Below are positions 22,425 through 31,999 of a stretch of 64,000 nt of DNA, piece after piece. A model generated the notes under the pieces. That model did not search any database. It saw nothing but the letters and a program-made list of their open reading frames with translations, and had not been told where the DNA came from. The position numbers and the translations under genes are program-made. The stretch comes from Ascochyta rabiei (taxonomy: Eukaryota; Ascomycota; Dothideomycetes; Pleosporales; Didymellaceae), in the NCBI RefSeq assembly GCF_004011695.2, contig NC_082426.1, forward strand, positions 930,001-994,000, written 5' to 3'. Each line of letters begins with the position of its first letter. Positions within the stretch are counted from its first letter, which is position 1.

Positions 22425-24288
22425 CTACTTGCAGTAGTTGGCTGGAAAGCTGCCCCTTTGCCCGTTGACCTCGCCCTCCCACCAGTCCTGCGAGCTGTCC
22501 GTCTTCTTGATCACGCGGATGCGGTTGCCCTCCCGGAAGGACAGGTCGCCTGCCGTGTGGCTGTCGAAGTCGTACATGGCTGTGACGTACTGTGCCTGGA
22601 ACGAAGCAATCTTCTTCGGCGGTGGCGGTGGCGGTGGCTTCTTCTTGCCGATGGCAGGGTTGGGCGACAGGCTGCCCGGGGTGTAGGCTGGTGTGGAGGT
22701 GGTCGATGCGCGCGACGGTATCTTCCCAAAGTAGTCGCGCTCGCCATTGCCGTTGCCGTTGCCGTAGCTGTTGCCGTTTGGCGCACCGGGCGTGGTGCCG
22801 TTCGAGTACGACGAGGGATACGAGGTGGAGGAGGCGCGTCGCCCAAAGTGGTCGCCGTTGGAGGGTGTGAGCATGGGCGAGCTCGAGATCTTGGGCTTGG
22901 AGGCGCCGAGCGAGCTGATGGACGGCTTGGTGGCCAGGTTGTACGCAGGCGGCGGCGGTCCGTCTTCGTCGGGCGAGGTCAGCGTCGTCGAGGGTCGTGA
23001 CGCCAAGCGGCCGGCGGTGACGGTCGGCACACTCTCGTGGCTGCTGGCTCGTCGGCCGGGCATTACCTTGTTACGGAGACCCAGGCCGGTCAGTGTGTCG
23101 CCCTTGTCAGGCAGTCTCATGGGCTGATGGACCGCCTTGCCTGTTCGCAGGAGCGCAAAGTCTGTCTCCATCTCCTTGCGCAGCGGCGAAAAGGCATGCT
23201 CCCACATGGGCACGACCTCCTCGGGCTCTGGCGGGGGGTCGGGGTAGCCCTGGTCGTGGGAGTACTGGTGCAGGACTGTGTAGAGGTTGCCAATCAGGTT
23301 GTTCTGCAGCACAATCTGGTTGGCGAGGAGGTGGGGCAGGATGGAGAAGGTGGCTTCGTTGAGGCGCGGCAGCGAGTTGCGGAGGGTCTCGTCGGCGCTC
23401 CAGTAGCCCTGCTGCGAGCGCTCGAGGTCGGCTTCGTGCTTGGCGAGGGCGACGTTCTCGCGGTCTGATCGTGTCGTCTTCTTCTGCAGCGCGTCGCAGC
23501 GGCTCTTGTAGCGCTCGTAGTCGACCTGGCACGCCGAGTCAGCTGGTGGGGGGGCTTGAAGCCAGAGCAGGCGGCTACCTTTGCGTCTTCGCGCTTCTTC
23601 ATCGTCTTCTTCATGGGCTGCAGCGCGTCTTTGGCGAGCTTGGCGGGGATGATGAGCTTCCGGTCAATGTCCTTGACCTCGTCCATCATGTCCGTCTTGA
23701 GCTCGGCAAAGGCGTCCTGCAGGCCGGCGACCCGCTCCAGCGTGGCCTGGGGGGTGTCGGCGGCGACATGTGAGCTGAGGCCGGCCTTTTCTGCGCCCAA
23801 TGGCTTGAAGATGGTGTAGAGGTGCTCGACGGTGGCCAGCTGGTGGTTCAGGATGTTGGTCCAGGCGTCGCGCCACTGCTTGGACGACTCCTCGAGCTGG
23901 GCACGTCAGTTGCTGAGGCCGTGGTGGAGGGCGTGACGGGACATGCACGAGGGGGGCACGAGGGGGGCACGAGGGGGGACGACGGGGGGACGACGGGGGC
24001 GCGACGGGGAATGCATGTCTGGACTCTGGACTCTGGACTCTGGACTCTGGACTCTGGACTCTGGACGCTGGGGCTCTTCGCGGCCCCACATGTTCTCCCA
24101 GACGTGTCATCTGCCAGCTCGCAGGGCTGGACGGCAGGTTGAAGCAGCTACACAGGGAGGAAAGAACACCCACCCACCTTGGTCAGCATGGTCTCGGCAT
24201 CTTTGAAGTCGGCGAGCATGGCTTCAATGTCCGCTTCATTGGGCGTCCTGGGCAGGAAGCGGCCGGTGAGGCGTTGCATGCGCTGCAT
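22425..24288 (-). CDS. BAR-SH3 protein, Rvs167/amphiphysin-like
   Basis: Three exons: 24288-24178, 23896-23579 and 23525-22425, all joined in phase 0, encode 509 residues. The N-terminal ~235 residues form a BAR domain split over the exons (RFLPRTPNEADIEAMLADF; LEESSKQWRDAWTNILNHQL; LNEATFSILPHLLANQIVLQ). A disordered Ser/Pro/Gly/Asn linker with a polyproline run (KKKPPPPPPPKK) follows. The last ~58 residues are an SH3 domain (ALYDF-type start YVTAMYDFDSHTAGDLSFREG, in pieces, then DWWEGEVNGQRGSFPANY). BAR-SH3 proteins sense or induce membrane curvature and link endocytosis to actin through proline-rich partners. Intron 1 is unusually long (281 bp) and packed with short tandem repeats; intron 2 is 53 bp. 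Confidence 0.92.
23941..24069. repeat. Minisatellites inside intron 1 of the BAR-SH3 gene
   Basis: Two blocks: GAGGGGGGCAC/GACGGGGG-type units at 23948-24010 and a perfect heptamer CTGGACT repeated about six times at 24017-24068. Both lie within the 281-bp intron and do not touch its donor, acceptor or branch region. Confidence 0.8.
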
Positions 24289-25369
24289 GGTGCAGGCGGG
24301 CAGCAATTGCGTGCAGCAATTGCGTGCGGTGCGTGCAGTGCGTGCGGTGCGTGCAGTGCGTGCGGTGCTTGCAGTGCATGCAGTGCGTACAGTGCGTGCA
24401 GTGCGTACAGTGCGTGCAGTGCAGTGGCAGGTGCACGGGTGGGGGGGGAGTGCAGAGTGCAAGTCGCGGTGTTGAGTGTCGTGCCTGCGCCCGTTGTGGC
24501 TGTGGCAGCTAGCGCGGAGCGGGAGGGGTGGTGAAGGCTGGCCAAGAGGTGGGAGGTGGGAGGTGGGAGGTGGTGCCAGGTGCTGGAGGTGCTGGAGGGG
24601 GCTGCACGGCGACGCGGGCAGGCGACGCGGGGCAGGCTTTGCTCGATGATGTTTCGTCAGCTCGTCCGCTCGTCAGCGCAGGACGCAGGACAGGACAGGA
24701 CAGGACAGGACTGGACAGGACAGGACAGGACAGGACAGGACTGGACAGGACAGGACAGGACAGGACAGGACAGGACAGGACAGGACAGGACAGGACTGGA
24801 CAGGACAGGACAGGACTGGACAGGACAGAACTGGTCAGGACACGACAGGACACGACACGACACGACACGACACGACACGACACGACTGGACCGGACAGGA
24901 CTCGAGGCGTTGTGGGTAGGACGGCACACGCCCCGTCAGGCATCCCAACGCCGACGCGCGCCATGGCCAGCAGCGAGGGAACGGGAACTTGTTGCCATGA
25001 AGATTCAACCAAAGCCTAAAGGGCGCGCCATCTGGCTGGTGGGCCTGGAGGACCGCCGGGTGCTGAGCGGCCGGTCCTGGTTCTGCGTGCGCCGTCTGCC
25101 TGCTGGCTGGCTGGCTGGGCGTCTGGCCGGTGTAGCGCCACGTCACGTGATTTGGAACGCGGTCGCGACTGCCTCTGCCCTTGCCCCACCAACGCGTCGC
25201 CCTCACCACCGAGCCAAGACAAGATAAGACAAGACGAGACGGCGACGACTACTACAACGACGACGACGACGACGACGACGACTACGACTTGGACGACCTC
25301 CGTTCCCTCCTCACGGCCGCCCATGTCTCGCCGTGCTCTCTCCAACCGCCTCCCACAAAATCCACAGCC
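24289..25369. other. Divergent promoter region packed with short tandem repeats
   Basis: The 1.08 kb between the BAR-SH3 start (minus) and the ZGRF1-like start (plus) contains, in order: GTGCGTGCA-type repeats at 24325-24421; a GGGAGGT run near 24548-24575; a long ACAGG pentamer array at 24681-24840 grading into CACGA repeats to about 24890; an AAGAC run near 25215; and a GAC trinucleotide run at 25258-25282. The ORFs across these arrays are repeat artefacts. Confidence 0.75.
24681..24900. repeat. ACAGG / CACGA pentamer minisatellite
   Basis: About 30 tandem copies of the pentamer ACAGG with periodic CTGG variants, followed by about eight copies of CACGA. Strong G-over-C asymmetry on the plus strand. 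Transcribed ORFs across it read as Arg-Thr-Gly or Cys-Pro-Val repeats and are not considered genes. Confidence 0.9.
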
Positions 25370-27883
25370 ATGACAGCGCCCCTCCGCCGCAGCACACCGC
25401 ACTCGCAACCTCACGCCCACGCCCACGCCCACGCCCACCCCCACCCCCACTCGCAGCTCCCCGCCTCGGCCTCCCAGTCTGCCCCCGTCGCCGAGTTCCG
25501 CTGCCTGTACACGCCCGACGTGCGCAAGAAGCAGAAGAAGTGGCACGATGGCTACCTCAAGTTCCACGCCTTCAACAACCGCGTCATGGTCTACGATCAC
25601 GCCCGCAACTTCCTCGGCGACACGTACTTCAAGGACAGCGACGCCCTGCACGAGGGCCACGAGCTTACCCTCGACAAGGGCGTCATGGTCGAGGTCGCCG
25701 AGCCCGTCGGCCTCACCCACACCGACCTGACGCCGCTGTTCGAGAAGAAGCCCAGGGACCCCCCGCCGCCGCCGCCGCCGCCGCCGCCGAGTGCTCCTCC
25801 GCCACGCTTCCACCCGCCCTCGCTGGTCGCCCGTCCGCCCGCTGCGCCTTCCCACGCTGCGCCTGCCCACGCTCCACGCATCAACACACAGCCCCGCCAC
25901 AAGTCGCTCAGCACGCTGCTTGGGACGCCAAAGGGGCCAATCGGAAAGTCAGTGCCCATCCAGTCGCCATACGACGCGCGCCAAGAGAAGGAAAAGGAGA
26001 ATGACGTCGCCGTGGACAGAGCAGCGAAGAGGCTGAAGATCACGCACCGCCCCACAACCTCTGCCACCCTGCGATTGTCGAGCCCAGTGCAGGAAGAGAG
26101 TGCGACGCCTAACAAGAGCCTCCCACCCTGGACCAACACATGGGATGCAAACACGCCTCGCCAGCCTGCACGACCGACACCACGAGCGTCTGCAACCACG
26201 CTGGAGGAGCTGGATGATATCGTGCACATCTCCCCGGGCATAACCATGCCCAGCACCCCGCCTGCAGTCGTGCCAGCACCAACCAAGGCCGCCGTCACAC
26301 CCACCCCGTCCGTCAGACCTGCGACCGTCGAGAAGCCAGCACTGCAAACACCCAGAATACCTAGAGGCAAGGTGCCTGTACCGAGTGTCAAAGCGCTGGA
26401 AACACCCAGAGTCCACGCACCGCCTTCCTCTCCGCCCGTCAGTGCCTCCAACCGACTGACCAACGTCGACTTTGCCATGCAACCCACACCAGCCAAAGAG
26501 TCACAGACAAGGCCAGCCAAACAACCATCACCGCCACCGCCCGCGCCACCTCCTCAGTCTTCTCCTCGACAGCTCAAAGCAAAGTCCTTGCGACTGTCTG
26601 CTGGCGTGAAGCGAGGCACCCTGATGATGTGTCAACCTCCGCCTCTACGCCCCAAAGCAGCGAGCACACATCGGACTGCATCCCCAAGATCGAGTTCAGT
26701 CAAAGCACCCGGCCTATCTAGACGAGCACCTTCGCCAATACCTGAACACACACTTTTTGAGCCACCCGCATCCAAGGTCAAGCAAAATGCCACTCCCATT
26801 ACCACGGACACAGGAGAACGAGCAAGGACCAAACAGACATTACCTGACGATGCTTTGGACGCATGCGACGACGATCAGGAAGTCTTCCATGGCCTCATGG
26901 ATCAGCAGCTCATGATATCCCCTGTGTCGCCCGGCACACCACCCGATCCGATAGTAGTACCTGACAGGCCTGGAAGAACAGAGCTTGGTTCGAAAGAGAG
27001 AGCAGCAGCGCGCAATGCCCACGGATCACCTTCGCCAGGAGCCACAGAGCCTGTACGGACAACTGCTGCTGCTCAAGTCAAGAGGAAGCCGATCCAAAAG
27101 CCACAACCAGCTCGCAAACCCTCCCCGCCAGCCCTGTCGATTGCAGAAGCCCCATCGATGCAAAACAGAGCAGCTTCTCCAGCTCTCAGTGCCGTGTCAG
27201 ACTCACGGTCACGCACTGCGTCGATGTCGCCTCGAAAGCTCGCTTCTCTTTCAACTGGCGGTTTCCGCAAGAAGCCTAAGCGTACAGCACCACAACCCAC
27301 GCCTGTGCCAGACAAACCTCCTCCAGTACCGCGCAACGAGACCATGCCACTTCCACCGCATCCCCTACGTGCCAACAAGAAAGGTCCTGTAATGACAACC
27401 ACCGAGCTTGCTGCAATGCTACAGAAGCCAAAGAAGAGGCCCAAAGTGACGCTTGAACCCATTGAAGACGACGGGACAACCGTAGGCAAGAGTCCAGATC
27501 GAAAGTTCAGAAGAGTTCGCAGCGAAAGCGATGCGCCGATCCCCAGCACGAGCGACGACTGGGAGAAGAGAAACCTGCCAAAGCCCGCCGACGCTCCCGC
27601 CGATGCAGTATCTGCTGATGCGGTTGAAACGCCAGAGAGACCAGCTGTGGTCACCAGGAAGAAGTCCGGCTTGGCAGCACTTGTCAAGAAGACCGACCCT
27701 CGGCGCAAGTTGGTACGCACGCAGAGCCTGAACGTCGACACTAGCACGCCGCCCGCTCAAGACACAGAGTCGCCGCTGCCGAGTCCAGTCGTCGACAAAG
27801 ACGTTGGACCTTGGAGCACAGAGGCGGCAGATTTATTCGACTGGAGGCCCCCGCGGAGCGTGGAGGTGGAGGTGGAGGTGTGA
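25370..27883 (+). CDS. ZGRF1/Mte1-like protein (DUF2439 domain)
   Basis: A single-exon gene of 837 residues starting at ATG 25370 (MTAPLRRSTPHSQ). The frame is open further upstream, but there is no earlier ATG. After a His/Ala/Pro repeat, residues about 40-125 form the DUF2439 domain: EFRCLYTPDVRKKQKKWHDG, then LKFHAFNNRVMVYD and a closing LDKGVMVEV. This domain occurs in yeast Mte1, which works with the Mph1 helicase at D-loops and telomeres, and at the N-terminus of ZGRF1 helicases; no helicase domain is present here. The remaining ~700 residues are Pro/Ser/Arg/Lys-rich and disordered, with a polyproline run from a CCG repeat. The end carries a conserved-looking WSTEAADLFDWRPP followed by Val-Glu repeats from a GGAGGT hexamer. 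This terminal segment is what is duplicated downstream. Confidence 0.85.
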   Translation: MTAPLRRSTPHSQPHAHAHAHAHPHPHSQLPASASQSAPVAEFRCLYTPDVRKKQKKWHDGYLKFHAFNNRVMVYDHARNFLGDTYFKDSDALHEGHELTLDKGVMVEVAEPVGLTHTDLTPLFEKKPRDPPPPPPPPPPSAPPPRFHPPSLVARPPAAPSHAAPAHAPRINTQPRHKSLSTLLGTPKGPIGKSVPIQSPYDARQEKEKENDVAVDRAAKRLKITHRPTTSATLRLSSPVQEESATPNKSLPPWTNTWDANTPRQPARPTPRASATTLEELDDIVHISPGITMPSTPPAVVPAPTKAAVTPTPSVRPATVEKPALQTPRIPRGKVPVPSVKALETPRVHAPPSSPPVSASNRLTNVDFAMQPTPAKESQTRPAKQPSPPPPAPPPQSSPRQLKAKSLRLSAGVKRGTLMMCQPPPLRPKAASTHRTASPRSSSVKAPGLSRRAPSPIPEHTLFEPPASKVKQNATPITTDTGERARTKQTLPDDALDACDDDQEVFHGLMDQQLMISPVSPGTPPDPIVVPDRPGRTELGSKERAAARNAHGSPSPGATEPVRTTAAAQVKRKPIQKPQPARKPSPPALSIAEAPSMQNRAASPALSAVSDSRSRTASMSPRKLASLSTGGFRKKPKRTAPQPTPVPDKPPPVPRNETMPLPPHPLRANKKGPVMTTTELAAMLQKPKKRPKVTLEPIEDDGTTVGKSPDRKFRRVRSESDAPIPSTSDDWEKRNLPKPADAPADAVSADAVETPERPAVVTRKKSGLAALVKKTDPRRKLVRTQSLNVDTSTPPAQDTESPLPSPVVDKDVGPWSTEAADLFDWRPPRSVEVEVEV

Positions 27884-29015
27884 ACGTACGCTCACCAATT
27901 GCAGTGCTGTGGTTTTCTAATCCCTCTGAGTAACCCTTGCGATTGTCTCATCACACAATCTAATTGTGTGCCTGCAGCCTTGTCTAACAGTAGTCCTATA
28001 ATTACACTATCTTCTTATGCATATCTTATAAAGCGTTACATATTTACATGCTTATAAAGTATTAGTTAAAGATATAGAGTTACTGCTGCTAAGTCTAGTT
28101 ATTAACAAAGATGTTAGACCTTTAAACACAGAGGTAGCTAATTTATTTAACTAGAGGCCCCTGTAGAGCGTGGAGGTGGAGGTAGAGGTAGAGGTAGAGG
28201 TGGAGGTGTGAACGTACGCTTACTAGTTGCAGTGCTGTAGTTTTCTAATCCCTCTAACTAACCCTTGCGATTTTCTTATTATATAATCTAATAGTGTAAC
28301 TATAGCCTTGTCTAATAGTAGTCCTATAATTACACTATCTTCTTATATATATCTTATAAAGCGTTATATATTTACATACTTATAAAGTATTAGTTTAAGA
28401 TATAGAGTTGCTGCTGCTAAGTCTAGTTATTAAGAAAGATAATAGACCTTAGAGCACAGAGGCGGCAGATTTATTTAACTAGAGGCCCCTGTAGAGCGTA
28501 GAGGTGGAGGTAGAGGTAGAGGTAGAAGTAGAGGTAGAGGTAGAGGTAGAGGTAGAGGTAGAGGTGGAGGTGTGAACGTACGCTTACTAGTTGCAGTGCT
28601 GTAGTTCTCTAATCCCTCTAACTAACCCTTGCGATTTTCTTATTATATAATCTAATAGTGTGCCTATAGCCTTGTCTAATAGTAGTTCTATAATTACACT
28701 ATCTTCTTATATATATCTTATAAAGTGTTACGTATTTACATGCTTATAAAGTATTAGTTTAAGATATAGAATTGCTGCTGCTAAGTCTAGTTATTAATAA
28801 AGATGTTAGACCTTTAAACACAGAGGTAGCTAATTTATTTAACTAGAGGCCCCTGTAGAGCGTGGAGGTGGAGGTAGAGGTAGAGGTAGAGGTAGAGGTA
28901 GAGGTGGAGGTGGAGGTGGAGGTGGAGGTGTGAACGTACGCTTACTAATTACAGTACTGTAGTTTTCTAATCCCTCTGAGTAACCCTTGCAATTGTCTCA
29001 TTACACAATCTAATA
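27761..29015 (+). repeat. Tandem array of the ZGRF1-like gene 3' end, left part
   Basis: The unit contains the last ~40 codons plus about 190 bp of 3' flank. Unit starts, judged by the aligned GACACAGAGT / GATATAGAGT motif, are 27761 (the gene itself), 28071, 28399 and 28763, giving periods of 310, 328 and 364 bp. Differences from the gene copy are almost all C-to-T or G-to-A (for example TGGAGG to TAGAGG, creating stops). Most of the period change comes from the GGAGGT/AGAGGT hexamer, at 3, 6, 11 and 11 copies. The last unit is cut at 29015 by a mobile element and resumes at 40189. Confidence 0.92.
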
Positions 29016-29033
29016 ACGTACTCCATGGGTAAG

Positions 29034-29527
29034 TGTTGAGTTTCACACTTTAGACAAAGTCCGTAAGTGATTGTTTGATTAGGTCTTAGGGATAAGTACG
29101 TGTAGGGGTTCTTAAAGGGGTAGTTGTCTAGTTAAAGACTGTAGCAACTAGGGTTGCAAGGAAGAGTATAGAGTAGACTATCTGTTTCGCAAGCAGGGTT
29201 AAGATATTCTAATAACAAAGTTAATTAACAAAGTTAAACACAAACTATAAGGGTTGTGTTCCTATAATCTATATACTAAGGAGATATAATACTTATTAAC
29301 AAGTAACTAGAGTTAGTCTAATAAAATACATAAGGGTGCTTGTAGACAAGCATATTGTACTATGCTTATTAATAAGCAGTTATGTGTGTTATGCTTGTTA
29401 ACAAGCAGTTACGTAACAACCCTAGGTGTTCTGTCTTTCTCTACTTGTTGTTCCTTTAGGGAGGAGTTAGGGGTTTAGTTAGACAATACTTATTGCTGTG
29501 CCGCTCCCTCTGCACAGGATCGTAACA
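29034..29527 (-). repeat. Chromovirus LTR (left copy)
   Basis: 494 bp, starting TGTTGAG and ending AACA. It differs from the right LTR only by scattered transitions in the parts compared. Adjacent to the polypurine tract, so it is the 3' LTR of the minus-oriented element. Confidence 0.9.
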
Positions 29528-29879
29528 CTATCCCCCCTTCCTCTTTAGTTTGTCCTTAAACCACATAATTGTATTTTAGAGATTTATATAATCTGTAATC
29601 TCTGTATCTAGTAACCTGTAAGTTAAGATGTCCTTATACGCTTGCAACATCTGTCTTATATTAGAAATCTGTTAAGCTAATACACCCGCTAAAGTCCTCT
29701 GCAATTGTTGTTTCTTTAGCGGCTACGAGTGCTACATTATGCTAGATAGTCTAAAAGGTCTAAAGTGTACTAAGTGTATAAAGGCTGGCAAGCTATATGT
29801 AAACATGTCTTAGTTGTTGTTAGATAAGACTCGCAAGGAGTATAAAAAGAAGGTAGAAGAAGACAAGTTGCTCCTTATA

Positions 29880-31743
29880 ACGTACCCCACGGGCGAGCCG
29901 CTTAACGGGCGAGCCGCTCACTTTTGCCAAGCCCCCACCAAACTTCTCCTCCTACACTAATGTCTTCTTAACAACACTATTTAGACGCGTTAAAGGAAGC
30001 TTAGATACAGCTTGTGCTCCAGGCTCTTAAACAAGACGCAAATCTCTCTTAGCAACGCGCTGCAGCTATCTACAGGGTCCCTTAAAAGACACTAAGCAAC
30101 CAACACATAGGACAACCTTTATGCGCAGATTCTATAGCCAACTTACAGAAGCTAGACAACAATAAGAAGGAGGTAATTATTAAGCATGTTCTTAAGCTAG
30201 ATGCGTAAGGATTTTCCTCTTAGCTCTTAGATATAGCTACTATAGCCAATTCTTTGCGCGCTAAGCATAATCTAGGCCCTATTAGCGTAAACTGGCCTAG
30301 TACGTTTGTTAAGTAACACCTAGAGCTTAAAGTTAAGTTTAATTATAAGTATAACTACAAGAGAGCCCTCTATAAGGATTCTAAGGTTCTACAGGGCTAG
30401 TTTAGCCTAGTAGCTAATATTAAAGCTAAGTATAGCATCTAGGATAAAGACATATATAACTTTAACAAGACAGGCTTTATAATAGGCCAGATCTCCCTAG
30501 GAGCAGTTGTTACAGCTTTAGAACAACAGGGTTGGCCAAAGGCTATCCAGCCAGGCAACTGAGAGTAGGCTACAGCTATAGTAAGCATTAATGCCAAAGG
30601 ATAGGCTATTCTAGCCTTCCTTATCTTTAAAGCCTACTACTACCTCTCTGCCTGGTATAAAGAAGAGGATCTGCCTTACAACTGGGTTATTAGAGTCTCT
30701 AATAACAGCTGGACTACTAACAAGCTTGGTCTTAACTAGTTAAAGCACTTTAACAGGCATACAAAGGAGCGTACTATTAGCACCTACTGTTTACTTATTA
30801 TTAATAGTTATAAGAGCCACAACTCTCTTAAATTCTAGCAATACTGCAAGGATAACAAGATTATTACTCTCTGTTTACCTCCTTACTTATTACACCTTAC
30901 ACAGCCCCTTAATGTAGGTTGTTTTGCTGCTTTAAAGAAGGCGTATAGGCGCTAAGCCAAAATACTTATATATAACTAGATTAACTATATTATAAAGACA
31001 GAGTTCCTACTATGCTTTATACGCGCCTACAATGCTATAATTACTTCTAAGAATATCTAGAGAGGGTTCTGAGGTGCTAGATTAGTCCTATTTAACCTAG
31101 ACTGGGTTATAATAGCCCTTAATGTGAAGTTGCGCACTCTATCACCACTACTACCTGTTAACAACAAGCTCTGGCAGTCGCAAACCCTAAGCAACACCCT
31201 TAAACTTAGGTTGTAATTAATGCTTATAAAGACAAGGATTTAGAGGTATATAGATAGTTCGCCTACCTCTATAGTTAAGGCGTTTAAGAAGGTAGCAAAA
31301 GGGGCAGTAATAATTGCGTATAAGCTAGTGTTAGCGCAATAGGAGATTACTTAGCTTTAAGCTGCTAATAAGGCAGCTATACAACAAAAATTACACAAAA
31401 GAAAGCAAGTTTAGGTAGAAGGGACCCTAACAGTTAAGGATAGCCTGCAATTAATAACTCTAAAGGAGTTTGGGGCGCGTAGTAATAGGAAGAAGGCAAA
31501 GAAGCAGGTGCGCGCTAAAGGAGGTAAGCCCTCCCAAAGACGCTGTAGACAGTGCAATCAGACAGGACACAACGCGCGAACGTGTCAGAAAGAGGTAGAA
31601 GTAGTTTCTAAATAGTATTACAGGCCATACTGCACTTTGCAGCACCAAACTAGGTTGTTTTGGGCCATAATAGGGTGGAGTTTGGTGGGGGCTTGGCAAA
31701 AGTGAGCGGCTCGCCTGTTGAGCGGCTCGCCCGTGGGGTACGT
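29880..31743 (+). mobile_element. Fot1-A: Fot1/pogo-type DNA transposon inside the chromovirus
   Basis: 1,864 bp flanked by TA on both sides (29878-29879 and 31744-31745). The terminal inverted repeats are about 70 bp, starting ACGTACCCCACGGGCGAG, and contain two spaced GCGAGCCGCT motifs. It sits between the chromodomain end and the polypurine tract of the retroelement, so it inserted after the retrotransposon. A truncated relative with the same ends lies at 51378-52324. Confidence 0.92.
29960..31615 (+). pseudogene. Fot1-A transposase (RIP-inactivated)
   Basis: A single frame of 551 codons from ATG 29960 to TAG 31613-31615, with no frameshift but many internal TAG/TAA/TGA codons at positions where the relative at 51378 often still has CAG, CGA or TGG. 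The N-terminus fits a helix-turn-helix of the psq/CENP-B type (DALKEA...LQALKQD, then RAAAIYRVP). The middle fits a DDE catalytic domain; the first catalytic Asp region reads YNFNKTGF, where pogo-type enzymes have Asp-Glu. The C-terminus carries a CCHC zinc knuckle (CRQCNQTGHNARTC), seen in some fungal Fot/pogo transposases. Confidence 0.88.
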
Positions 31744-31999
31744 TAACTGTTATTGCGCAACTGTTGCGTAATAAGAAAATCCTAAAACAGGCAAATAAAC
31801 GCGCGCGGCAAAAGGCGCTGTGTTTGGCAAATAGGATAGTTAAGGCAGGCAAGTTAGACCTGGCTAAGGAAGTTAATCCTAACTGTCCTGCGGCGTCCAT
31901 TGGCATGTGTGCTTCGCCGGCTACCTAGGGTGCCCTTAGCTTAATCAAAGAGTCTGTGGCGAACCATAGTACTTACGTACTAATTAGCAGTAACTCTTA

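Noticed and set aside
24300..24900. CRISPR-like regular repeats
   Set aside because: Eukaryotic context, no spacers; these are simple pentamer and GTGC minisatellites.
24528..25227. Overlapping 160-220-codon ORFs of Arg-Thr-Gly or Cys-Pro-Val-Leu repeats
   Set aside because: Direct translations of the ACAGG/CACGA minisatellite in several frames; the open frames reflect the repeat, not coding.
25597..26520. 307-codon minus-strand ORF
   Set aside because: Antisense shadow of the GC-rich, low-complexity ZGRF1-like gene.
31460..31906. 148-codon minus-strand ORF
   Set aside because: Antisense to the zinc-knuckle end of the Fot1-A transposase and runs across its inverted repeat.
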